NCBI GenBank assembly: GCA_028877215.1
Contig: JAPPFJ010000012.1
Coordinates: 62,001 to 126,000, forward strand
Length of the DNA stretch: 64,000 bases
Direction: 5' to 3'
Origin: Gemmatimonadota bacterium
GTDB lineage: Bacteria; Latescibacterota; UBA2968; GCA-2709665
The notes beneath the pieces are model-generated. The model was not told the origin of the DNA. It ran no database searches and worked only from the letters and a program-made list of their open reading frames with translations. The position numbers and the translations under genes were made by a program. This document shows, piece by piece, positions 1-9,063 of the stretch (position 1 is its first letter; every line of letters starts with the position of its first letter).

Positions 1-594
1 TTCCCCAAGCGGCTTCGGCTTGGCCGGAAATTCCACACGGACTGGGTGTCCGACGGCCTGTCCGAGGGGGTCTTCATGTCCAGCCGAGACGGCATCCGGT
101 GGGACCGCCGGTTCATGGGGCCGTTTATCCGCCCTGGCCTTGACTCACGGAACTGGAATGAGCGGAATATGGCCGCCGGCGTCGGCGTTGTGCCCACCGG
201 TGCCGATGAAATATCGATCTACTACGTGGAGAACTACCGGAACCCGACGTGCCGGCTCCGCCGGGGCGTTCTTCGGACCGACGGTTTCGTCTCCGTCAAC
301 GCGCCCTTCGGCGGCGGCGAGATCATCACCAGGCCCTTCACGTTTGCCGGCAGTGAGCTGGTCATCAACTATTCGACGTCGGTGGCCGGCGAAATCCGGT
401 TCGAAATGCAGGACGAACGTGGCAACCCCATCGAGGGCCGCTCCCTCTCCGAAAGCGCGGACATCTTTGGAGACGAGATTGCGCGGGCGGTCAGCTGGGA
501 CAGCGGCTCGGACGTGTCTGCGCTGGCCGGAAGGCCGGTGCGTCTTCGCGTGGCGATGAAGGAGGCCGACCTCTACGCCATTCGCTTCCGGTAG
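1..594 (+). CDS. C-terminal part of a glycosidase-like protein (5' end outside window)
   Basis: The reading frame is open from base 1 and stops at 594, so only the last 197 residues are present. The visible part starts with FPKRLRLGRKFHTDW and contains a short blade-like stretch (SSRDGIRWDRRF) typical of five-bladed beta-propeller glycoside hydrolases of the GH32/GH43/GH68 type. It ends in a beta-rich module (about residues 110-197). The first in-frame ATG (base 76) is internal, so no start should be assigned here. The next gene, an Asp-box sialidase-like protein, follows after about 95 bases and may be functionally linked. No catalytic residues can be assigned from this fragment; the family call is moderate. 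Confidence 0.6.
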   Translation, partial: FPKRLRLGRKFHTDWVSDGLSEGVFMSSRDGIRWDRRFMGPFIRPGLDSRNWNERNMAAGVGVVPTGADEISIYYVENYRNPTCRLRRGVLRTDGFVSVNAPFGGGEIITRPFTFAGSELVINYSTSVAGEIRFEMQDERGNPIEGRSLSESADIFGDEIARAVSWDSGSDVSALAGRPVRLRVAMKEADLYAIRFR

Positions 595-688
595 CTGATG
601 GGGCGTTCGACCCTGAATGCCCTTCATGGCCGGGATCCCGCCCTCGATTCTTCGAATGTGTGCGTAACGAGACCTGGAGGAAATAAGC

Positions 689-1969
689 ATGGCCGATTCA
701 GGAAAGCCGAATTTTCGAAAGCCGGCCCCTGACGGCGTTATCGAGCATATCGGGGTTGGCGCCGGAAGCGCGACGGCTGTTGTGGAGGCGCGGGGCGGGC
801 TGCTGATGATAGCGGGCCGCAAGTGTTACCGGTCCGGAGACGCCGGATTGACCTGGGAAGAAGCGGAAGCGCCCGACTGGGAATCCCTCGGAGAAACCTC
901 CTGCCTGTCGTGCATCCGGTTGCAGTCCGGCGGGCTTGCCCTCGCGCATCTTGGTAAAGGAAACCGGCATCGCGGATCCGAGATGTTCAACTGGAATCCG
1001 TTCTACCTGTCGGTATCTGACGACGAGGGCGGGTCCTGGTCCGGAGGGTGGCCGATGAATCTGCTCGGGGGGCCGTATTACGATACGATGATTCAGATGC
1101 CCGGCGGCAGGCTGGTGATGCCGAGCCGGATCTGCCACAGCAATAACCACCATTCGGGGTTGGAGTACGCGCGGGTGAGCAGCTACGGGTCCTGGAAGGG
1201 GCTGCGCCTTCAGGTGAGCGGGCACTATCATTACCCCGAGGTGGATATCGCCGCTGTGAGTTATTCGGACGACGACGGCCGCACGTGGCAGATGTGCGGG
1301 GGTCAGTTGATGGGCTGGTTCGATGCCGGGGGCATACCGAACGGCCGCGGCGGCATCACCGCGGTCGACGAACCGGGCGTGGCCGTGTGTCCGGACGGAC
1401 GGCTGATGATGATGGCGAGGTCCACGGTGGGGCGGCTGGTGCAGTGTTACAGTGAGGACGGCGGCGAGACCTGGACGCCCGTGGTTCCGAGCGACCTGGC
1501 CGCTTCCTATTCGCCGCCCAGGCTCAGACGGATTCCGGGTACGGGCGACTTGATGTGCGTCTGGAACCAGACGTCAAGGGAGGAAATCCTGAGAGGGTAC
1601 CGGCGCGGAAGGCTGTCCTCGGCAATCTCGAGCGACGGCGGCGCCAGCTGGTCTCACTTCAGGACCATCGAACTCAGCGGCGGGATGGAGGACGTGGAAC
1701 GGGTCCCCGCTCAGTATCCCGTCAGCCCCGTGATCGCGCTTCCGGAGCTGGGGACGCTGCCGGACGACTTCGCGACGTTCGATTACGCGAACGTATGGTT
1801 TCACGGCGACCGCGTGCTGCTGATGTATCATCGAAGCTGGGTGGAGGCGGATGAGGACACCGGCGAAGCCGTGACGCTCGGTGAACGGAAGCTCACGGCC
1901 AGAAAGCCCGGCGAACTGGTGCTACGTGTCTATCCGCTGGCGTGGTTCTACGATCGCAAAGGAACATGA
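689..1969 (+). CDS. Asp-box (BNR) sialidase-like protein
   Basis: This 426-residue protein carries at least five Asp-box motifs (S-x-D-x-G-x-T/S-W): GDAGLTW near residue 50, SDDEGGSW near 110, SDDDGRTW near 192, SEDGGETW near 255 and SDGGASW near 315. They mark a six-bladed sialidase-type beta-propeller. Family members hydrolyse or bind sialic-acid-type or other sugar residues, but Asp-boxes are structural and do not prove sialidase activity. No signal peptide is visible, so it is probably cytoplasmic. The ATG is preceded by GGAGGA at a good distance. A second protein of the same fold lies at 41916-42974 in the catabolic cluster. Confidence 0.8.
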   Translation: MADSGKPNFRKPAPDGVIEHIGVGAGSATAVVEARGGLLMIAGRKCYRSGDAGLTWEEAEAPDWESLGETSCLSCIRLQSGGLALAHLGKGNRHRGSEMFNWNPFYLSVSDDEGGSWSGGWPMNLLGGPYYDTMIQMPGGRLVMPSRICHSNNHHSGLEYARVSSYGSWKGLRLQVSGHYHYPEVDIAAVSYSDDDGRTWQMCGGQLMGWFDAGGIPNGRGGITAVDEPGVAVCPDGRLMMMARSTVGRLVQCYSEDGGETWTPVVPSDLAASYSPPRLRRIPGTGDLMCVWNQTSREEILRGYRRGRLSSAISSDGGASWSHFRTIELSGGMEDVERVPAQYPVSPVIALPELGTLPDDFATFDYANVWFHGDRVLLMYHRSWVEADEDTGEAVTLGERKLTARKPGELVLRVYPLAWFYDRKGT

Positions 1970-2047
1970 GCGGCGCACGACAACAGTTCCCGGTCCCGAT
2001 CGTCGCAGTTTTTGCGGTCCGTTTCGGAGCAGATTCAACCAAATACA

Positions 2048-2076
2048 TTGACTAATCTGATAATTTGCATTATAAA
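2048..2076 (+). promoter_or_regulatory. Sigma-70-type promoter upstream of the YtxH-like gene and porin
   Basis: TTGACT (2048-2053) and TATAAA (2071-2076) are separated by exactly 17 bases inside an AT-rich patch that contrasts with the GC-rich surroundings. It lies about 55 bases upstream of the GTG at 2133 and could also drive the porin at 2466. Confidence 0.65.
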
Positions 2077-2132
2077 TTAGGGATTCCCGCGAGAATCTTA
2101 ATAGAGGACAACCAACTGACCAGGAGGCTTCG

Positions 2133-2366
2133 GTGGATCGCGAGATGAATAACATGGGGTTTTGCCTGGGCGTTTTCGGTCTCGGCGCCATCATCGGGAT
2201 GGCTCTGGGGATAATCGCCGGTGTTCTGCTGGCGCCCCGGAGCGGTATCGAAACCCGCCAGACCGTTCGACGCAACGTGGACAGAGCCGTCAACAAGGGC
2301 AGGTCATTCGTGGAACGCATCCGCGCGCAAAACGGCGACGGTGCGGAAGAACCCGCCGAATCCTAG
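2133..2366 (+). CDS. Small YtxH-like membrane protein
   Basis: This 77-residue protein has one N-terminal membrane segment (about residues 9-31, rich in G, A, L and I) followed by LLAPRSG and a charged amphipathic tail. That is the layout of YtxH/general-stress small membrane proteins, in which the LLAPxSG motif follows the membrane helix. It starts at GTG with a strong CAGGAGG at 2121-2127. It is probably expressed from the promoter at 2048. Its role is unknown; YtxH-like proteins are often linked to envelope or general stress. Confidence 0.75.
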   Translation: MDREMNNMGFCLGVFGLGAIIGMALGIIAGVLLAPRSGIETRQTVRRNVDRAVNKGRSFVERIRAQNGDGAEEPAES

Positions 2367-2465
2367 ATTTTTCGTCCACGTGGCATTCGACAATATAGGC
2401 AGGTCATGGATTTGTACTGCCTGCGTGGCGTTGGACCTGGATACTCACCTGCGAAGGAGTGACTC

Positions 2466-3581
2466 TTGAAAAAGGCAATTGCCGCAGCGATTCTGGGTTG
2501 TCTGCTCAGTGGGGGACAATGGGCTTTTGCCGGAGAATTGTCGATTTACGGTTTTGTCCGCTTCGACGCCGTTTTCGACGATTCGAAGATGCAGAGCCAC
2601 CAATTCGGCTTCTGGGTAAAGCCGGAAGAACCTGGGGCCGAAACCGATGGCAATTTGACCATGTACCCGCGTCTCACCCGCCTCGGGGCGAGATTCAAAC
2701 CCGTGAAGTTGGACGAAAACTCAAGCATAAGCGGACTCGTCGAGATCGATTTTCAGAACGGAGGCAGCGAATCGCGCCAGATTCTGCGTCTGCGGCAGGC
2801 CTATTTCAATCTTCAGCGGGGAGACTGGCACTTTCTTGCCGGTCAGTGCTGGGACGTGATCTCGCCGATCTTCCCTATAGCAAACAACGACGGTCTGATG
2901 TGGCACGCGGGCAACCTTGGAGACCGTCATCCCCAGGTGCGGCTTACGTACAAACCTGAGGGCGGGTTTTCCCTGGCGACGGCGGCAGGTCAAACCGGGG
3001 CCGTGGACAAGAAAGACCTGGACAAGAATGGCATTCTGGATGGCTGGGACGCGGCGCTGCCTTTCCTGCAGGCGCGACTCGGGCTGGAACAGCCCAAATT
3101 CAAGGCTGGCGCCTGGGCCCATTGGGGTGCGGAAGAGACAGCCCGACCCGTGGCTGGCGAGACCCGTTTCACCTCTGCTGCGGTTGGCTTCGACGCTTCG
3201 ATTTCAATTACGGAAAAACTGACCCTGCAGGGTGAAGGCTGGACGGGCTCGAATCTCACGGACATCCGCGGCGGCATCGGGCAGGGCGTCAACACCTCGA
3301 CGGGCGAGGAGATCGCCTCCAAGGGTGGATGGGCGCAGATCGTGATCATGCCCAATGCCCAATGGAAGCTCTACGCCGGGGCAACGGTGGAGCAGCCGGA
3401 TGAGGATGCCGTGCCCTCGGGAGGGCGCACCAGAAATGGGGCCTTCTTCGCTGTCGGCCGTTATCGGCCCTGGAAGCCGTTACAGGTGGCCGTCGAATAT
3501 CTTTACTGGAAAACCTCCTACAAGGGACCGAACGACGGGATCGCCAACCGGCTGGATATTCACTTTACCTACAATTTCTGA
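2466..3581 (+). CDS. DcaP-like outer-membrane porin
   Basis: This 371-residue protein begins at TTG with AAGGAG at 2454-2459 and has a clear Sec signal peptide (KKAIAAAILG, cleavage near AFA-GE). The mature start, LSIYGFVRFDAVFDDS, and the alternating beta pattern resemble the DcaP/trimeric porin family, whose members often begin with YGF-x-x-x-D. The C-terminus HFTYNF ends in Phe after alternating hydrophobic residues, the usual signal for Bam-dependent insertion. Such porins admit small, often negatively charged compounds. It precedes a binding protein, a membrane sensor and an MFS carrier, so it may be the outer-membrane entry for their substrate; that link is inferred from position only. 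Confidence 0.75.
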   Translation: MKKAIAAAILGCLLSGGQWAFAGELSIYGFVRFDAVFDDSKMQSHQFGFWVKPEEPGAETDGNLTMYPRLTRLGARFKPVKLDENSSISGLVEIDFQNGGSESRQILRLRQAYFNLQRGDWHFLAGQCWDVISPIFPIANNDGLMWHAGNLGDRHPQVRLTYKPEGGFSLATAAGQTGAVDKKDLDKNGILDGWDAALPFLQARLGLEQPKFKAGAWAHWGAEETARPVAGETRFTSAAVGFDASISITEKLTLQGEGWTGSNLTDIRGGIGQGVNTSTGEEIASKGGWAQIVIMPNAQWKLYAGATVEQPDEDAVPSGGRTRNGAFFAVGRYRPWKPLQVAVEYLYWKTSYKGPNDGIANRLDIHFTYNF

Positions 3582-3659
3582 GGATCTGTCGGACCGAGGT
3601 TGAATTGACGTGAAGTCACCTGGCTTCAGGCGGGCCGGTATCAGTTGACGAGGAGCGGA

Positions 3660-5027
3660 ATGGAAATCCCCAATTGCACCGAGGGACACCACGTGCGGGA
3701 CGGCCATGCGTCCGATCTTACGCGAAGGTCGATGCTCCGTCGAGGCTTATTCGGGCTGCTGGCGTTGTCCTGGGGAGGTTGGCAGGACGCTGGAGCCCAG
3801 GACGGTGATTCAGGCAGGGTTTCACCAGATGATTCGGGCAGTGGCGAAGGTTTTGAAGGCGTTTATGACGGCAAGATCGTCCTGGGCATGTCCGCGGCGT
3901 TTTCCGGGCCCTCCCGGGGGCTCGGCAGCGAACTCTATAGAGGAGCCAAATCCTACTTCAACCATGTCAATAACCATGGCGGCGTTGGCGGCCGCCAGAT
4001 TGACTTCAAGCTGTACGACGACGGGTACCAGCCGGATCCGTGTGTAAAGAACACGATGAAACTCATGATCGAGGATCGTGTCTTCCTGCTTTTCGGCTAC
4101 GTTGGCACGCCAACCGTTACTCGTGCGCTTCCCCTGCTGAAAAAATTCCAGGACCAGCGAGTCTATCTGTTTTTCCCGTTTACCGGCGCCCAGCCGCAGA
4201 GGGAGCCGCCCTATGGGGATTTCGCGTTCAACCTCCGGGCGTCCTATCGACAGGAGACCGCCGGCCTTGTGAACAACTTCGTTCGGACCGGCAGAAAGCG
4301 GATCGCCGTGTTCTACCAGGCCGACGCGTACGGACGCAGCGGATGGGCGGGTGTGAGGGCGGCAATCGAGGCGCACGGCGAACATATCGCCGGCGAGGCG
4401 ACCTACCGGCGGGGTCAAAGGTTCACCGGAAGCATGAGGCGGCAGGTTGAAATCCTGAAGAAGGCTTCTCCGGACGCCGTCATCTGTATCGGATCATACG
4501 CGGCGTGCGCCGCTTTCGCCCGCGACGCGATCGACCTGGGCCTGAAGGTGCCGATCGCCAATCTCTCGTTTGTTGGCAGCGAGAACCTGCTGCATCTGCT
4601 CAGTGAGGGCAGGGATGACGCGGAGACTTATACGAAGTACCTCGTCAACTCCCAGGTCGTGCCCAGCTATGAAGACACGTCCATTCCTGCCGTGAGAGAG
4701 TACCGGGTGTTGATGGCGCGCTACAACCCGGTCGTTCCCGAGGAACTCGTCAAAGAGCCCTACAGTCCGTTCGAGCAGAGCTTTGTCAGCCTGGAGGGTT
4801 TTCTCGACGCCAAGCTGATGACCGAGATAATCCGGCGCCTGGGAGACAATCCCAGCAGGGCCGGGCTGGAGGACGCGGTCTTCTCGGTCCGGGATTTCGA
4901 CCTCGGCATCGGGGAGAAAGTTTCATTCGGACCCGACCGTCGACAGGGACTGCAAACCGTTTACTATACCGTCGTTCAGGACGGCCGCTTCGTCACTCTG
5001 AACGACTGGGAAAGCTGGCTTTCGTAA
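3660..5027 (+). CDS. Tat-exported branched-chain amino-acid-type substrate-binding protein
   Basis: About 455 residues. The N-terminus contains RRSMLRRGLFGLLAL, a twin-arginine signal. The mature part has the type 1 periplasmic-binding fold of the LivJ/amide-binding family: GKIVLGMSAAFSGPS, YRGAKSYFNHVN, GVGGRQIDFKLYDD, and RKRIAVFYQADAYG between the lobes. A TTG at 3645 would extend the frame, but AGGAG at 3651-3655 points to the ATG at 3660. No ABC permease or ATPase follows. The next gene, 1 base later, encodes a HAMP membrane protein, so this binding protein may deliver a signal rather than a cargo. Tat export suggests folding in the cytoplasm, uncommon for this family. Confidence 0.85.
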   Translation: MEIPNCTEGHHVRDGHASDLTRRSMLRRGLFGLLALSWGGWQDAGAQDGDSGRVSPDDSGSGEGFEGVYDGKIVLGMSAAFSGPSRGLGSELYRGAKSYFNHVNNHGGVGGRQIDFKLYDDGYQPDPCVKNTMKLMIEDRVFLLFGYVGTPTVTRALPLLKKFQDQRVYLFFPFTGAQPQREPPYGDFAFNLRASYRQETAGLVNNFVRTGRKRIAVFYQADAYGRSGWAGVRAAIEAHGEHIAGEATYRRGQRFTGSMRRQVEILKKASPDAVICIGSYAACAAFARDAIDLGLKVPIANLSFVGSENLLHLLSEGRDDAETYTKYLVNSQVVPSYEDTSIPAVREYRVLMARYNPVVPEELVKEPYSPFEQSFVSLEGFLDAKLMTEIIRRLGDNPSRAGLEDAVFSVRDFDLGIGEKVSFGPDRRQGLQTVYYTVVQDGRFVTLNDWESWLS

Positions 5028-5028
5028 T

Positions 5029-5772
5029 ATGAAAATACAAAAGCTGTTTCAGAAAACACGGTTCGGCATCTTTGCGCTCTTCGGGCTGATCGTGCTGTCG
5101 ACGTCTTTCCTGTGCATCTACACGGTAGACACGCAGTTGTCGGCCGAGTACGCGTCCAACAGCAAGGACATCGCGAAGACCATCGCCAACGCCAGTGTGG
5201 ACATCCTCCTGAACCGGAATCTTGCAACGCTGCAGTCGATGATCGACCAGTTCGTCGAGATTCAGGGCATACGCTACATTTATATCACCAGCGAAGAGGG
5301 CGAGTACCTGGCGCATACCTTCGTTCCGGGCATCCCCGAGGAAATTCTCGCGAGCGATCCTTCCAGCACCGAGCCGGTTGAACGAAGCATTCCCGGTCTG
5401 GGCGATTTCCTTGAGGTGGGCAGCCCGATCCTGGCCGGAGTGGCCGGCACGGTACACGTCGGTATGGACCTGGACATCGTCGCACTCAAGATTCAACGCG
5501 CGATCGGCCAGCAGGTCATTCTCATCAGTATCTTTCTCGTTGTGGGCGTGCTGGCTTCGATCTGGCTGGTCAACCTGGCCGCAAAGCCGCTGGGAGGGCT
5601 TCTTTCCTACGCGGTGGACCTGGCCGACGATCGAAAGCAGGATAAGCAGGAAGACGACGAACTGCTCGCCCGCGATGATGAAGTAGGCGACCTCGCCCGG
5701 TTGTTCCGGCACATTTCAGGGAATTCGCCTGGCGTCGGGGGACCGGGAGGGTCGGCGGAAAAGCCAGGTTAA
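5029..5772 (+). CDS. HAMP-domain membrane sensor without an output domain
   Basis: This 247-residue protein has two membrane segments (about 11-33 and 160-182) bracketing a periplasmic sensory region of about 125 residues. A cytoplasmic HAMP domain follows, recognisable from AAKPLGGLL and DDEVGDLARLF. The protein ends about 17 residues after HAMP in a Gly-rich tail. No histidine kinase, cyclase, GGDEF or methyl-accepting domain follows in any frame before the next gene starts at 5787. It is 1 base from the binding-protein gene, so the two are probably co-translated. It may act by partnering with a separately encoded output protein, or regulate the MFS carrier downstream; both are inference. 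Confidence 0.8.
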   Translation: MKIQKLFQKTRFGIFALFGLIVLSTSFLCIYTVDTQLSAEYASNSKDIAKTIANASVDILLNRNLATLQSMIDQFVEIQGIRYIYITSEEGEYLAHTFVPGIPEEILASDPSSTEPVERSIPGLGDFLEVGSPILAGVAGTVHVGMDLDIVALKIQRAIGQQVILISIFLVVGVLASIWLVNLAAKPLGGLLSYAVDLADDRKQDKQEDDELLARDDEVGDLARLFRHISGNSPGVGGPGGSAEKPG

Positions 5773-5786
5773 TCGGAGGACGGGCG

Positions 5787-7091
5787 TTGCGTATTCCAAG
5801 AAGCGCTATCGCACTCTTTTGCACGGTTCTGCAGGTATGCTTCGGCACGGTTTACGCCTGGAGTTTTTTCCAGACGATCCTGGTTCGTCAGGGTGGCTGG
5901 ACCCATACCGAAACCGCGTGGGCCTTCAGTATTGCGATCTTTACCCTGGGAGTCTCCGCAGCATGGGCGGGTAATATGCTCTCTCGGCTGGGTCCCAGGT
6001 TCCTGGCGGTAACCGGCAGCATTTTGTTTTCCGGCGGTTACCTGGTCTCGGGGGCGGCATTGCACCTGGACTCAATCTGGCTGTTCTACCTGGGTTACGG
6101 CGTGATAAGCGGCGCGGGAATCGGATTGGGGTACGTCACGCCCGTCGCCACGGTAGCGAAGTGGTTCCCGGACCGCAAGGGGTTGGCAACCGGTATCGTC
6201 GTCATGGGCTTCGGCGTCGGCGCCTTCCTTCTGAGCAAGGGGCTGGCGCCGTTTTTGATCGTGACCACGTCGGGCACGCTTCCGCTTGTCTTCATCTGGC
6301 TTGGGGTCATATTCGGCGTCATTCTGGTTCCCTGCAGCCTTGCCCTCAGCGATCCGCCTGCGTCCGCGACTCCCGCGGGCGGTACCGCCGATGATGCGTT
6401 TGACTACGGGGAGCCGGACTCCGCCGTAACGTACCTCAAAACGACCCAGTTCGTCATCATGTGGATCGTCTTCTTCTTCAACATCGCCGCCGGAATCTCC
6501 GTCATCAGCTTTCAGTCGGAAATCCTCCAGGAGATCTGGGGCCTCGCAGACAGTACGATCGAGCCGAGCACGCTGGCCGAATACGGCGCAACGCTCATCG
6601 CCGTCAGCTCGATCTGCAACGGATTGGGGCGTCTGTTCTGGGGACTGCTCTCGGACCGGTTCGGCCGGGTCACGGTTTTCAGGGTTCTCCTCGCCAGCCA
6701 GATGGTCGTCTTCGGCATCCTCATGACGGAGACCAATCCGTGGATATTCTCCGCCCTGGTCTGCTACGTCCTGCTCTGCTTCGGCGGCGGATTCGCGACC
6801 ATGCCGCCATTCGTTCTGGACGTCTTCGGCACAAAGAAGATGTCCACCATCTACGGCGCCGTCCTGACGGCCTGGGCGGCCGCGGGCATATCGGGTCCGT
6901 TGTACGTGGGGTATCTCAAGGACGTCTATCCCGACAGAGCCGTCATGTATTGTTTCCTCATCGGAATTCTCATGCTCGGCGTCGGGTATCTGTTCTCGTA
7001 CCTGCTGAACGACGGCAGGATTCGCCTGGGGCGTCCCACGCTTTCAAGCACGTTGCATCGATACGGGATACCTGTACCGGGGAAATCCTGA
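5787..7091 (+). CDS. MFS transporter, oxalate/formate antiporter (OxlT)-like
   Basis: A 434-residue, roughly 12-helix major facilitator protein. The start is TTG with CGGAGGA at 5774-5780. The N-terminal pattern (CTVLQVCFGTVYAWSFF, then GPRFLAV) is that of the OxlT/monocarboxylate group, which exchanges small carboxylates. Two six-helix halves are separated by an acidic cytoplasmic loop around DDAFDYGEPDS. NGLGRLFWGLLSDRFGR in the second half is the conserved MFS loop motif. It overlaps no neighbour but is tightly spaced after the HAMP protein, consistent with an operon of binding protein, sensor and carrier. The true substrate is unknown. Confidence 0.8.
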   Translation: MRIPRSAIALFCTVLQVCFGTVYAWSFFQTILVRQGGWTHTETAWAFSIAIFTLGVSAAWAGNMLSRLGPRFLAVTGSILFSGGYLVSGAALHLDSIWLFYLGYGVISGAGIGLGYVTPVATVAKWFPDRKGLATGIVVMGFGVGAFLLSKGLAPFLIVTTSGTLPLVFIWLGVIFGVILVPCSLALSDPPASATPAGGTADDAFDYGEPDSAVTYLKTTQFVIMWIVFFFNIAAGISVISFQSEILQEIWGLADSTIEPSTLAEYGATLIAVSSICNGLGRLFWGLLSDRFGRVTVFRVLLASQMVVFGILMTETNPWIFSALVCYVLLCFGGGFATMPPFVLDVFGTKKMSTIYGAVLTAWAAAGISGPLYVGYLKDVYPDRAVMYCFLIGILMLGVGYLFSYLLNDGRIRLGRPTLSSTLHRYGIPVPGKS

Positions 7092-7306
7092 ACGCGACCA
7101 CGGGTGGACCTGCGCCTTGGCTATACTGGCTCGCGAGGCAAGAGTGTGCCGAAATTCGTAGAATGCGTTCTCAAGGCAGTCGGCGACGCGATGTGAACGC
7201 TACAGGAATGCAAGCATCGAAGTCCAATAACCGCAGACACGAAATTCGAACTGTAGAATTCCTTCCCCCAATTCTTCAGCCTGCCAATCCCGGTCCATTC
7301 TACCTT

Positions 7307-8077
7307 TCAGAAATCCGTGAGAATCTCGCGGCCGTTCAACACCTGTACCGGCCGGTTATTCTTGTTGACGATAGCCTTGAATGCGGCAATCTGCGCCTCT
7401 GAAAGTTCAACGGGCGTCGCCATCACAAGCCATTTCACGTCCTCGGAACAGGGCGGGGTTGTCAGCGAGCCGTCATACCTGTAGGTACGCGTGTCACCCG
7501 GCAGCAGGTCACCGGGGTTGACCGTGACGCCTTCGATGCGTTTCATTTCACCAGGCGTTTGCGGCAAATGCGCCCATACGGGATCGAATGCGACGTGTCG
7601 GCTTCCGCGCTCGATCAGAACGCCGATTACGGCCAGCGCGCCCTCGCCGTTGCGGTGAACGAGATGCATTTCCATGTCGAACGACCTGCCTTCCACCGTA
7701 TGTTCGGACGGCGCGTGGAAATGGAACTGCAGCAGGCTGTATTTTTCGCCGCCAACCTCTATCCGATTTTCGCCGGAGGAAGCAACTTCTATGGTGTGGC
7801 CGTTATTGTGGATATTCAGAGGCGTTGGCTGGTACTTGAATGCGATGGCCGGCAGGCTTGCCGACCTGGGGTTTCGGAGGTCGATGGGTGATTGGCGCGA
7901 CCCTGTGGCGCAGAGCGCATAGTTCGGGCTGAGCCGACCCCACACGTTGGGCCCGTTATCGGCGCCGTACCCCCACCCGGCCTTATCCGAATGAGATGGC
8001 GGATCTTCCGATTCACAACAGGCAAACATCGCAATACACACAATGAGTATCAAGATCGTCGGTTCGATACCAGGCAT
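7307..8077 (-). CDS. Alpha-class carbonic anhydrase, lipoprotein
   Basis: About 256 residues. The zinc ligands of the alpha class are visible: the two His of QFHFHAPSEH (near residue 116) and the third in EMHLVH (near 137). SQSPIDL and LTTPPCSE are also family signatures. It interconverts CO2 and bicarbonate. The frame is open for 67 more codons upstream, but AGGAGA at 8082-8087 places the start at the ATG at 8077. This gives an N-terminus with a hydrophobic stretch ending CIAMFACC, a lipobox-like signal, so the enzyme is probably periplasmic and membrane-anchored. It is divergent from the Tsx-like gene and close to a SulP transporter, whose family includes bicarbonate carriers. Confidence 0.92.
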   Translation of the reverse strand: MPGIEPTILILIVCIAMFACCESEDPPSHSDKAGWGYGADNGPNVWGRLSPNYALCATGSRQSPIDLRNPRSASLPAIAFKYQPTPLNIHNNGHTIEVASSGENRIEVGGEKYSLLQFHFHAPSEHTVEGRSFDMEMHLVHRNGEGALAVIGVLIERGSRHVAFDPVWAHLPQTPGEMKRIEGVTVNPGDLLPGDTRTYRYDGSLTTPPCSEDVKWLVMATPVELSEAQIAAFKAIVNKNNRPVQVLNGREILTDF

Positions 8078-8255
8078 ATCGTCTCCTATATGGGGCGCCA
8101 TGTGAATGTCAGCGTTCGTACCACGGGATAATGCGACTCCGGACGATGTCGAAACCGGAGGTCGTGCAATTGCCGTGACGTGGGGTTTCTTGCGTCGATC
8201 ATATCCATGTCGTGTCCGGCCAGTCCAATATCTGACGTGAGGCGGGTTTAACGCA

Positions 8256-9029
8256 ATGAAAATACTGTATGCCGGCATCGCGGGCGTCGTGTTGCTTACC
8301 GCAAGGACCTCCGCGATCGCGCAGACCGAGTTTCACCTTCAATACGGTTCACACATGAATCCATTCTCAGGGACCGACGAATGGACGCTTGTGTTTACCG
8401 TGCAGAACGCGTCCGGATGGAAACTGGGCGACAGTTTCTTTTTTCTGGATTACATCGACGACAGCGGCAGCGACGGCTTCAACGACAGGGACTTCTATTC
8501 CGAGTGGTATCCGACGTTGAGCTTCGGCAAACTGTCGAAAAAGGAAGTGCGCGTGGGTCCCATTCGGGACTTCGCCCTGGTCACCGGCTTCAACGCGGGG
8601 GGCGACGCCAAGGTAATGAAATACCTGCCGGGCGTGAGGGCCTCCTGGAGCGTGCCGGGATTCCTGTTCCTGAACACGGACCTGACGGCCTATATTGACG
8701 ACAACACCGGCGTGGACGGCGGCGGCGCGCCGAAGACGGGCAACAGCTTCATGTTCGACGTCAGCTGGCTGTTGCCCATCGAAGCGGGCGAGCAGTCGTT
8801 CACGTTCACTGGGCACGCCGAATACATCGGCGGTCGTACCAACGAGTTCGGAGATGACGTAAACGGGTCTATCCTTGCGCAACCGCAACTGGTGTGGGAC
8901 GTGGGAAAGGCGATGGCCGGCGAAGCCAGCCAGTTCATGGTCGGCGTAGAGTTCCAATATTGGCGCAACAAGCTCGGAACCGATGAAGACGAAATGACCG
9001 CGCAGATGCTGGTGGTCTGGCGAATGTAA
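8256..9029 (+). CDS. Tsx-like outer-membrane channel
   Basis: This 257-residue protein has a Sec signal (MKILYAGIAGVVLLTA, cleavage after IAQ or nearby) and then FHLQYGSHMNPF. The alternating beta strands include FFFLDYIDDSG, as in the nucleoside-specific channel-forming protein (Tsx) family. The C-terminus LVVWRM is not a perfect Phe-ended barrel signal. Tsx channels take up nucleosides across the outer membrane. The next gene, 34 bases downstream, is an NCS2 nucleobase permease-like protein, so the two could form an outer/inner membrane route for nucleobases or nucleosides. The family call is from pattern recognition and is moderately firm. Confidence 0.7.
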   Translation: MKILYAGIAGVVLLTARTSAIAQTEFHLQYGSHMNPFSGTDEWTLVFTVQNASGWKLGDSFFFLDYIDDSGSDGFNDRDFYSEWYPTLSFGKLSKKEVRVGPIRDFALVTGFNAGGDAKVMKYLPGVRASWSVPGFLFLNTDLTAYIDDNTGVDGGGAPKTGNSFMFDVSWLLPIEAGEQSFTFTGHAEYIGGRTNEFGDDVNGSILAQPQLVWDVGKAMAGEASQFMVGVEFQYWRNKLGTDEDEMTAQMLVVWRM

Positions 9030-9063
9030 ACGGAGTATCGTGCTAACCGTTCGGGAGAGATGA

